Below, piece after piece: positions 55,801 through 64,000 of a stretch of 64,000 nucleotides of DNA (within the stretch, counting starts at the first letter, position 1; each line of letters opens with the position of its first letter). The notes beneath the pieces were generated by a model. That model had not been told where the DNA came from, searched no databases, and saw only the letters and a program-made list of their open reading frames with translations. Source of the stretch: Branchiostoma floridae (taxonomy: Eukaryota > Chordata > Leptocardii > Amphioxiformes > Branchiostomatidae); contig NC_049980.1 of the NCBI RefSeq assembly GCF_000003815.2, positions 18,732,731 to 18,796,730 on the forward strand, read 5' to 3'. The position numbers were made by a program, and so were the translations under genes.

Positions 55801-58800
55801 TAGAGGTCTAAGTCCACAAACTCGGCAGAATGGAACAGTCCTGAACAGCAAGAGTTTATGTTATGTTATGTTAAGCACCCACATCCCCACTCACCGGCTT
55901 CCTCCTCTCAAGTCTGTTACCACTACATTAAGGAATGGGACAAGGAGAGACTTGCAATGCTGGCACCTGAAACAAAACAAAGAAAAAATTAAGACTATCA
56001 TAAACATTTTCCTTTATATCCTAAACAATTAAACAAGCACTCTCACAGTTCCAGTAACACAGGGATTGTGGGTAAACTCTGAGAAGTTAGCAAGCATCCA
56101 CATTGCAAACACATCAAGACAAAGAGCTGTTTACAAGTGAGGGACATCAGGAAATATATTCTCTACATCAGATGTGCATGCACAAATTGAAAGACTTAGA
56201 GCATGTGCATGCATATACGGTATGTATGTACAAAATGATCATGTATACCAAAATTAAAATCGAAGTCATAGGAATTTGCATTTTGCATGACACTGTAAGA
56301 CAGCAGTTTATGAAAAAATTATGGTGGCTGAAAAACAAAGTTATATTACAAGTGGGCCGGCCCCTGCTGTAATGCTTGCACAGGTGTGGGCCATAGTCGG
56401 AGATAGACACTAGAAAACTACCTATAAACCAAAAGTTGTGGGAAGGATCTTAACTCTAGCCTTCTCTAGTAGAACTGCCAAAGCGAATAACCAATACAAA
56501 TTTGTGTAGCTAAGTGGGTACCTTAGCCAGATGAAGTTAACTATACCGACTCTATGTTAAGGTGTAACTTAACTATACCCACTCTGTGTTACGGTGTAAG
56601 TTAACTATAACCACTCTGTGTTAAGGTGTAAGTTAACTATACCCACTCTTTTTTTTTTTTTTTTTTTTTTACTCAATGGTCACCACGTAACAAGGCCTGA
56701 AGGCCACTCAAGGTTACGGGTTACATGATTGGAACTGTAACAGCAACTCTTCGCCCTAGGTCAGAAACATCATGATTGAGACCAGCCCAATTGCTCACTA
56801 TGAGTGAGGACTATCTGACCCAATAGGCGAAGCAGGGGTTACGAGGGCTGCTCGGGAGATTCCCTACCCCTATTTTGGCCGGAATGGTTTGATCCGCTCG
56901 GAAGGATGTTCGCACATGTGGCGACATTTGTCGATTCTTTAACGTGCATAGGGTATGGCTCTCCCCATACACGGGACCTCCATTTAACGTCCTATCCGAG
57001 GGACGACTCATTTTTCACTTGAGTAAAGTGAGGAAAGTCGTGTAAAGTGCCTTTCCCAAGGGCACAAGACCGGCAACACGGCAAGCGGATTCGAACCGGC
57101 GACCTCTCGGTCACGGGCCGAGTACACTACCACTGTGCTACGCGGCCCCACTCTGTGTTAAGGTGTAAGCTAACTATACCCACTCTGTGTTAAGGTGTAA
57201 GTTAACTATACCCACTCTGTGTTAAGGTGTAAGTTAACTATAACCACTCTGTGTTATGTTGTAAGTTAACTATACCCACTCTGTGTTAAGGTGTAAGCTA
57301 ACTATACCCACTCTGTGTTAGGGTGTAGGTTAACTATACCCACTCTGTGTTAGGGTGTAAGTGAACTATACCCACTCTGTGTTAGGGTGTAAGTGAACTA
57401 TACCCACTCTGTGTTAAGGTGTAAGTGAACTGTACCCACTCTGTGTTAAGGTGTAAGTTAACTATACCCACTCTGTGTTAAGGTGTAAGTTAACTATACC
57501 CACTCTGTGTTCAGGTGTAAGTGAACTATACCCACTCTGTGTTAAGGTGTAAGTGAACTATACCCACTCTGTGTTAAGGTTGGAATCATCAGGTGTCCAT
57601 CCTGCCATGATCTCCTCATCGTACAGCAGGGTGTTACAGCTGTAGCACCTCATACAGCTGCTCATGCGCACCTCCATGGCGTAGTTATGGAATATACTCT
57701 GGGTGCTGGCATATCTGGAGGACCCGTGGCTGTCAAGGGAGTCCCTTCGGTTCAGCATGCCTGGCATGGGAAGGCTCCCTGTATGGAGGTGAGATGGGCA
57801 TAATGAACACACTGGTCAGTAGTCATTTGATAGAATAATCGTCAGAGTTCTATACATAATACCTAAAGTCTTGTTAATTTTAACTTCTATTTACCTTTGC
57901 CAGAATGGCTAAGGTTATGTTTTAGGCTTGTGAGTCTGTCTGTCTGTGTGTGTGTTAACAGCATAACTCAAGAAGCCTTGGATGGATCCCGATAATATTT
58001 GGTACGTGGATAGGGGTCGGGAAAACGAAGGTCAAGTTCGATAATGGGCCCCCTAGCGGCTTGCTAAGGTACTGCAGCAGAACCTCAATTTTTGATATCT
58101 TGTGTTCTGGACATGCTGTGGTTATGATTTTTGAGTGGTAGATAGCCCTTGGGGCAGAGAGTAAGTACTATTATTTTGGACCCCCTAGCGGCTTGTTTGG
58201 AACTGCAGTCGCCGATTTCCTTTCAAACTTTGGACGAGAATAACTCGAGAACGTGTTGATGGATCGTCACGATTTTTGGTATGTAGATAGCCCAAGTAAC
58301 ACTGTACATTATGGAATACTAATTATGCAAATCAGCAACTAATTTTCATAATTAATGAGGAAAGTTTATAAATCCGCTGCATTTCATGATAGGACTTTCA
58401 AACTTGTCACATATATAGATGAGAAATAGAGAAAAATCAATCCATATTAATTATGCAAATAGAGACCTCATTTGCATAATTAATGAGAAAATATAAACGT
58501 GTTGACGGATCGTCATGATTTTTGGTATGTAGATAGCCACATGGAAGACTTACATGATGGAATTCTAATTATGCAAATCGACAGCTAATTTGCATAATTA
58601 ATGAGGAAAGTTTGTAAATCCACTGCATTCCTTTATAGGACTTTCAAACTTGTCACATTTGTAGCTGAGAAAGAAAGAAATATCTATACATATTAATTAT
58701 GCAGATGATGATCTCATTTGCATAATTAATGGCAAAATATGAACATGTTGACGGATCGCCTTTTTTTTGGTATGTAGATATCCTAAGTAAAAACTTACAT

Positions 58801-61800
58801 AATGAGATACTAATTATATAAATTAACAATTTGCATAATTAATGCGGAAAGTTGATAAATCCACTGCATTTCGTGATAGGACTTTCAAACTTGACACATA
58901 TGGAACTGAGAAAGATGGCAGAGACTAAGAGGTGTATGTGTGGATCCGGTTATGTCTTTTCTTGAACTGCAGGAGCCGGTTTAGTTTCCTACTTTGAAAG
59001 AGAATAAGTCAAGAAGGGATGAAAGGATCATCATGATTTTTGGTATGCTGATAGTGATAGCTTAAGTGATGCTTGATACAATTTAATATCATTATGTAAA
59101 TAGGGATCTAATTTGTATAAGCAATGGCGAAATGTTATGAGCCAACTCCTGGCATATAAAATAAAATGTAATGAGTAACACATCTATGTCTACAGACATC
59201 ATTCTACATAACAAACCTGGTTTATTTGGCAAAGGTATGTGTTCGTGGAAATCTAGTTGAAAAATACTGAAGCCAGCGTTCCTGCCCTACAACTGCCTAA
59301 GGGGAAGGGGTTTCATCCCAGGGTCTGCCCCAGCACAGACCTGTTGTAAGGACTTCATTGATCATTTTGGATGGTGACGTAAAGCCAGCAATCGCGCAAC
59401 ACACTTATCGCAAAGTTCGAATGACCCTGTATGCTGGACTAACAAAGTGAGCTGTAGTGAAGCAGCACCAGCTACTTCCATAAGCTTCATACTTTACCTT
59501 TGTTGATAAAATGTGATAAAATAAGAGGCTTTGTAACTCAAAAACTTGCTATACAAGATGTAAATATGAGCACATGGGGCAAATAAAATCAACTGTCTTC
59601 AACTTGAGTTAACAGTAAAAAATCTTGCACAGCAGAGCAGCCAGTACATCAGTATGTTTTGTAAGATTATGAGACACTGTTATAGGCAATAATTAGATGG
59701 ACTGACCTGACATCATATCAGGAGGTGTTCCGACCAGATGTGTCTCACTCCTGCTCAAGTAGTCCAGGTTCCTGGAGCTCCTCTTGGGAGTTCTCTCTCC
59801 TTCCGAGTCATCCCCGTCGAAGGTCACCAGGCTGTCCAGTTCTGGGGCCCTCAGCATGTTGTCCGACCTGCTCGTCAGCGAGCTGCCCATGAATTTACTG
59901 GCCATGGCACTGGCCGCCGCTTTGAACACGTCCAGTTTGGAACTGGAGCCCGACCCCTGGCGGCTGTGGACTGGCGTGAGGGAGGGGGAGGCCCTGTCCT
60001 TCAAGCCGGTCACCTCGCTCATGGAGCGAGGCATGCTGGGGGAAGATGTAGGAGAGGTGCCCCTTCCAGGACTGAACATGCTGGCAGCAGCAGATTTCAG
60101 GAAGCTGAAGCTGGAGCCAGAACCTTGTCTATTGTGAGAAGGTGCTCTTGAGGGGAGGGAGGCAGCCACTGCTACAACTAGTCCTGATTCATCTGGGCTC
60201 TCCGACAACTTACTACTCAACGGACTGCGGGCAGAGCCAGCCGAGCTGAGCTTAGCGTGACAGCTGGGAGACTTGTGCATGTGTCGGACAACTTCTCGAG
60301 GAGGACTAGTGTTAGCAGATGTGGGCGAAGTACCTGTGCTGTCAAAGTTCTGAAACAGTTTTGGCATGTCCGACTCTAATGCCAGACTTAGGGACCTGTC
60401 AGTCTTACCTTTCGGTTCGCTTGGCACTGACTTTGCTATTTTCTCCTGTTTGGAGTCCATATCATCATCCAATGGCAGTAAAGGATGGAAGGAGGCCTCG
60501 GTGAGGCTGGGCCGTCTTATCCTAGGCCTTCCAATGCTATTGCACTTGGCTTCAGATTCGTCTTTTGCGTCATCTTTTGTTTCATCAGTCTCTTCTTTAT
60601 CCAGGTCTTCATTTAAAAATGGGTCCCACTGATTTTCCCATGAGTCTTTCCTGACCAACTCTTTCTTCTTCTTTTCATCCTCCTCTGACTGCTTCCTTGA
60701 CATCACACTGTCTCCAGAGCTCCTTTTCAACCTGGTGGCTGCCCCTGCAGCCTTTCTGTGTTTCATGACAGAGGCATCACTACTGGAGCGGGAGCGGCTC
60801 CCGTCCGAGAACCATCCCACGCTGGCCGGACGTGAGGCACCTTTGATCCTCTGTCGAGCCTGGTTGACACTGTCGTCTCGACTCAACCCAGACAGCAGTT
60901 TGGCGTCACCTTTGAATAGGTCAATCTTCAACTCTCCGTCCATCTCGCTGTCATGACTCCCCTGTCGGGACAGCACCTCCGTGAGGGTGACATTGCTGTC
61001 CCCGCTCGGGTACCGCGGCCGTTCCACTCCGCTGCCGCCACTGCCTCCAGCTGCACGCTTCATCTTGGAGGGGTCTCCCGCGCTCTTGTGTCTCTTCCTG
61101 GTGGAGCGTGCAGGTCTGAAGGCGGCAGAGAGGCTGTACGAGCGCTCGTGGAAGACAGGCTCCTCCACAGAGGTCTGACTGGTGATGAGAAGTCCTGCCG
61201 CACTACCTGTGAGGAATGACAAATACTTCTGTCCATACTACAGAGATACAGTACAAAAACATAGTGTACTACTGTATGGTACAATGCTGTAATACATATA
61301 CATGAAATGCACATACAAAATGTATTTTCGGCACACATGTCCATAGGATAATGATGCATTCCTTGCACCAAATGATGAATATCTGATATGCTTATTTATA
61401 TCTGCCTTTGAGAATAGTTCCAGTGCAGCTCTCAAAAGTGCAACAACTTTTGATAATCATTCAAGGACAAAACAAGGAGAGCACAGCACAAAAACACAAG
61501 CAGGCACCAGGAAGCCTCACACAACATGCATAGCTACTGACATTCAATAGCAGAGCTATGGGGACACAGCCCCTAAACCTACAGCCAAGCTGCTCAAGCT
61601 GTAATACTGGTGAGAACTAACAAATAACATACACAAAAGTGCAAACAGTAAAGGCAGCAAAGATGTTGGTGAAGTTAGTAATGTTGTAATAGCTTGAGCT
61701 TGATGGGGGGAAGATTTGAAGAGGACAAAGTCATGCAGAGAGACTGCGCTGTATCCTTTCTTGTCTCCTTTTTTTGTCCTTTCTAATAAAAATGACTGGC

Positions 61801-64000
61801 AACTTCCATGGCATTTCACTGGTTTTACTCAATTTTATCAGCATTAATCGAAAGAATTACAGCTTTGAGAGGCCTTTTTGTCAGAGAATCCATAAAGGTT
61901 ATCTAAGATCATTACCTCTCTAGCGCAATTACCCCGGGGTATAGTGGCACAGGGAAAAAAATCAAAGTTTTGTTACTATTGTCAACTGATCTGCACGTGC
62001 AAGCCACCGCAAACAAGCTAGCTAGTCTTTACAAGCTGATAATGATTGCAAAGCCCTCTCCATTGCTATAAGTGCTACAGATTGAAGTGGTGTATAATAC
62101 TGCCCTAACGCTCAGGGTTTGATGCTGATGTGGTCTGGCATTGGTGAATGATTAGTGGTTGGCGCATTAGAACAGCATTAATGCAAAAAATTGTGAGGGG
62201 ATCTGGGCTGGGATGTCATCTAAGCAGCACTCATCCAGCATTACACACCACTTTCATAATAATCATGGCTGGACTGGTGAGAAAGCGCTGCCTTCGGCCA
62301 TGCAATGGTGCGACTGGACAACAACATCAACTGTTTTTAGCATGTTACAGTCACGCTGGTATGACTCACCGATAGGAACAACACCATCGGGCAGAGATAT
62401 CAAGCGTTTCACTTTCACTTTTGGCCTTCCATGGCCTTCAATATCCTTCCCTGGTGAGGAAAAACATGCAGAAATGTGGAGGAAACATTCAAACAGCATG
62501 CAGAAATTAAGGGCAATTAAGTATGGTAAGTGAGTAATAATGGATGGTATAAAGCATTACTATTAGATGACCTCTTATGAGTTAGATATGAATATGTATA
62601 TGGGGGATAGTAGAAATAGAAAATACAGATACAGACATAAAGCAAAACTAGTACCAAGTACGATTCAAGTCTTAAGAAAGAAAAAGAACAGAATAGGACA
62701 GTTCTGTAAACCAATGGTTCGAATAAGTTATTTTGCACCACTAGGTCATTACTGTTATATATTTTGCCTGTGGATAACATATTTTGTGACAGAATGACAA
62801 TGTCTAATGTGAAATGTTTAATTTTTGGATGTGCCAAAATGTTTCTAACTTTTGTCAACCCAAGCAGCTTATTGCATTTTCAATTGGAAACTGAAGAATT
62901 AAGTAAGTCTGAAGAAATGAAGACCATGGTGATGCACATTTATTGTGGAAGGAAAATGAACATAACACACAAAACAAAAAGAAGAGAGGAAAGCAATCAA
63001 GACAAGAGGATCTGGTATACCGGTAGCAAAGTGTACGAGAGAGACAGCATTGACTCATGGGAAAATGTAACCTGATCTACTTGACATACTTTCAAGGTAT
63101 CAGAGCTTAATCAGTCCCCTGCACCTTTTGACTACAAATTTGTGGTGCAACTGCCATTGGTATGGCTATCACTACACAGTACTATGGTGATCCCGTGTGG
63201 AAACATATTGGAACCAATCACTTAAGATTACAATTTGAAGCACATATGCAATAATAGTGGAACTGGTGAAGTGAGGTGAGATGCAATAATCACACAGCAC
63301 ATTAATGACAAGTTGATGCTCAGAAAAAGTAGGCATTACAGTTCAGTACAAAACTCTCCCTACTGACAATTCTTCAATGTGATATACTGTAGCATATATA
63401 ATTGCCTTTACCTTCCTTTAGCTCAGTCCAAAAGAACATTGTTATAATATCAAATTGCGATGACTTACTTGTGCTTCCCCTTAGAGTACTTATACTGCTC
63501 ATACTGCCGGAGTTACGGACGATACTGCTGACGCGTGGACGGAATGGTTCAGGCCCATCATAGTCAACCGGCTCGAACTTGGGCTGCTCCTGAACGGTGG
63601 CATCTGAGTCCACTCCGTTTGTATCATCTTCATTTTCTGCAGGTTAACAGAAAAGATTAGACAAGTGTCCAAAGCACAGTCTGTAGAAATATGTGCTATT
63701 CATGTGTCATTCCCTTCACTGGGAAATGTCCAGATTTCATGAGGATGCCTTGGAAGAGTCCATTCTTGCATGGAGAAAAGATAAAATTGGAAAAATTCCA
63801 TTTTGGACTTGGATGACTTTATCACAATTTTGGGGGCCGAAATAATTTTACGAATGTTCCTTTAGTCAACAGGGGTGAGTCTTAATACAAGGTGCTTATT
63901 TTAGTATGGAGGAGGAATGGGTGTGAAACATTCTGTTTGATTCCGTATGCTCCAATACTGGTAATGGATTTATTACAAGGTACTAGACTTACCTGAACTG
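46833..64000 (-). CDS. DENND4: DENND4 (C-myc promoter-binding protein/Crag) orthologue, 3' part, 16 exons in the window
   Basis: Minus-strand exons: 64000-63993 (edge), 63636-63469, 62450-62370, 61206-59707, 57778-57568, 55966-55895, 55080-54886, 54385-54169, 52295-52242, 51543-~51043 (or 51061), 49770-49516, 48999-48882, 48564-48507, 48215-48108, 47800-47736, 46969-46833 (TAG). Phases agree throughout, giving about 1246 codons. Diagnostic segments are a two-CxxC element ([32 protein letters not shown]), [52 protein letters not shown] and [17 protein letters not shown], all matching the C-terminal half of DENND4A/B/C. The MABP, DENN and PPR parts lie beyond the right edge. The 1500-bp exon encodes a Ser-rich disordered linker. 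In the family, DENND4 proteins are guanine-nucleotide exchange factors for Rab10 (Drosophila Crag: Rab10/Rab11) in polarised membrane traffic. All three vertebrate paralogues match, so no letter is assigned. Confidence 0.92.
47109..47280. mobile_element. MITE with TGCATGCTGG ends, copy 1 (DENND4 intron)
   Basis: TGCATGCTGGAAGATGCAGG then CACTATGGGTAA near 47109-47145 is inverted near 47245-47280 (TACCCATCATGGCCAGATCT then CCCAGCTTGCA). A second copy lies at 49345-49485. Non-coding. Confidence 0.65.
49345..49485. mobile_element. MITE with GCATGCTGG ends, copy 2 (DENND4 intron)
   Basis: GCATGCTGGAAGACGTAAGG then CACTATGGGTAG is inverted as CTACCCATAGTG, CCCCTATATCACCCAGCATG. The element starts only some 30 bases beyond the 5' splice site of the 49770-49516 exon, so it sits very close to splicing signals. 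Confidence 0.7.
52430..52590 (-). mobile_element. Degraded SINE fragment, DENND4 intron
   Basis: The minus strand contains TTGTGTCCTCAGGAAGGTAC, CAGCTTCCCTCACTCCACCC and AAATGGATACCTAA in that order. This is the central SINE block also found at 45885, 52690 and 56649. A tRNA-like head is only faintly visible. Confidence 0.55.
52690..52891 (-). mobile_element. tRNA-derived SINE, DENND4 intron
   Basis: The head on the minus strand reads GGCGGGAGTGGCTGAGTGG with a B box GGTTCGATCCC at 52838-52828. The spacing is that of a class II (Leu/Ser-like) tRNA, as GAGTGGCTGAGTGGCTAGG resembles the D-arm region. The central block TTGTGTTTTTGGCAAAGAC, TTTCCTTACTCAACTG, AAATGAGTACCTGAA follows. Decayed, so not a functional tRNA gene. 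Confidence 0.72.
53322..53465. mobile_element. Small MITE with ATAAGCYACYTCACAGTTC ends (DENND4 intron)
   Basis: ATAAGCTACTTCACAGTTC at 53322 pairs with the inverse of ATAAGCCACCTCACAGTTC ending at 53465. About 144 bp, non-coding. Confidence 0.6.
53683..53755. repeat. Two-copy tandem duplication, ~37 bp unit
   Basis: AGATGATGCAGTTGCACGTC then AAGCATA is repeated directly within about 75 bp. Intronic, no function inferred. Confidence 0.75.
56649..57149 (-). mobile_element. Nearly intact tRNA-derived SINE inserted in the minisatellite
   Basis: Minus-strand order: head GGGGCCGCGTAGCACAGTGG with A box TAGCACAGTGGTAG (57140-57127) and B box GGTTCGAATCC (57097-57087); central block CTTGTGCCCTTGGGAAAGGC, TTTCCTCACTTTACTC; a second conserved part with GGACGTTAAATGGAGG and GCACGTTAAAGAA; then a poly-A tail (22 T on the plus strand at 56649-56670). 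CCCACTCT of the satellite borders both ends, a probable target-site duplication. The anticodon arm can fold (TCGG/CCGA) but the rest is not a functional tRNA. About 500 bp, long for a SINE. Confidence 0.88.
57567..57578 (-). promoter_or_regulatory. Authentic 5' splice site of the DENND4 zinc-finger exon
   Basis: The coding frame requires the exon to end ...AAC ACA GA|GTGGGT at 57568 (phase 2), because the next exon (55966) begins G TGC CAG and completes a GAG codon followed by the conserved cysteine pair. GTGGGT is an acceptable but not ideal donor. The same sequence is repeated in every unit of the adjoining satellite. Reading on unspliced gives TGG GTA TAG, an immediate stop. Confidence 0.85.
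57955..59075. repeat. Tandem repeat of ~245-280-bp units (DENND4 intron)
   Basis: The motif GATTTTTGGTATGTAGATAG recurs with small changes near 57991, 58271, 58518, 58763 and 59034. It is preceded each time by a GATGGATC/GACGGATCGTC-type block. In the middle units it is followed by TAATTATGCAAAT and TTTGCATAATTAATGAGGAA. The first unit carries GGCCCCCTAGCGGCTTG, which is also found (inverted) at about 19546, 21430 and 24408, so the unit is part of a dispersed family. Confidence 0.78.
61207..62369. other. DENND4 intron without identified element
   Basis: Intron between the 62450-62370 and 61206-59707 exons. No repeat with clear ends or coding segment is recognised. Confidence 0.5.
62451..63468. 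other. DENND4 intron without identified element
   Basis: Intron between the exons 63636-63469 and 62450-62370. AT-rich; no recognised repeat or gene. Confidence 0.5.

Larger units (their letters stand above)
56536..57581. repeat. 32-bp minisatellite containing the DENND4 exon end and 5' splice site, split by a SINE
   Basis: The plus-strand unit is ACTATACCCACTCTGTGTTA followed by AGGTGTAAGTTA. About 4 copies lie left of the SINE and 13-14 right of it. The rightmost unit overlaps the end of the DENND4 exon 57778-57568. On the minus strand every unit reads CTTAACACAGA|GTGGGTATAG, that is, the last 11 coding bases plus the authentic donor. Variation among units is limited (AGTTA/AGTGA, TTAAGG/TTAGGG), so the array is young or homogenised. 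Confidence 0.93.

Noticed and set aside
57085-57149. A tRNA gene on the minus strand
   Set aside because: A and B boxes are clear, but the acceptor stem does not close and the sequence continues directly into a SINE body with poly-A, so it is a SINE head.
56536-57581. CRISPR-like array (32-bp repeats)
   Set aside because: The units are contiguous without spacers and lie in a eukaryotic intron; it is a minisatellite.
59738-60151. Plus-strand open frames opposite the large DENND4 exon (also at 60953-61219)
   Set aside because: They are antisense shadows of a Ser/Arg-rich coding exon, with no domain signature or splice support.
62517-62858. 113-aa minus-strand ORF in a DENND4 intron
   Set aside because: AT-rich intronic ORF with no family similarity; phases of the flanking exons join without it.

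Overview
The window looks like chordate-type invertebrate nuclear DNA, most probably from an amphioxus (Branchiostoma); this is inference. The reasons are small coding exons with consensus GT/AG borders, introns of a few hundred bases to more than 2 kb, vertebrate-like families with clear single orthologues (DENND4, SLC43, MS4A/CD20-like), and a dense load of fold-back MITEs, tRNA-derived SINEs and a CR1/L2-like LINE tail. There are no bacterial features, operons or CRISPR arrays. Bases 1-21 are N.

All recognised genes lie on the minus strand. From left to right: (1) 529-1205, the first coding exon of an SLC43-type transporter whose remainder lies beyond the left edge. (2) 1206-14722, about 13.5 kb without a recognisable gene, holding several MITEs, a (CTN)n microsatellite and a 5'-truncated LINE. 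(3) 14723-18267, a six-exon MS4A/CD20-like four-transmembrane protein (273 aa, complete coding region). (4) 18268-23544, repeats. (5) 23545-25764, a complete two-exon 2-oxoglutarate/Fe(II) dioxygenase of the isopenicillin-N-synthase-like class (306 aa). (6) 29425-35856, one uninterrupted 2143-codon reading frame whose globular islands look like divergent Ski/Sno/Dac domains. (7) 35857-46832, about 11 kb of gene-free, MITE-rich DNA. (8) 46833-64000, the 3' portion of a DENND4 (Crag / c-Myc promoter-binding protein) orthologue. Sixteen exons of it, all phase-compatible, could be assembled by eye (about 1246 codons).

The genes do not form an obvious pathway: a plasma-membrane transporter, a tetraspan membrane protein, a soluble oxygenase, a probable nuclear DNA/chromatin protein and a Rab GEF. 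Two observations stand out. One is the intronless protein with up to five Ski/Sno/Dac-like modules, an architecture I do not know from described Ski, Sno, Dach, Skor or Skida1 proteins. The other is a 32-bp minisatellite in a DENND4 intron whose unit contains the last bases of the neighbouring exon plus its 5' splice site, so about 18 decoy donors follow the real one. Exon borders were derived from reading frame, phase and splice consensus; none was checked against transcripts.
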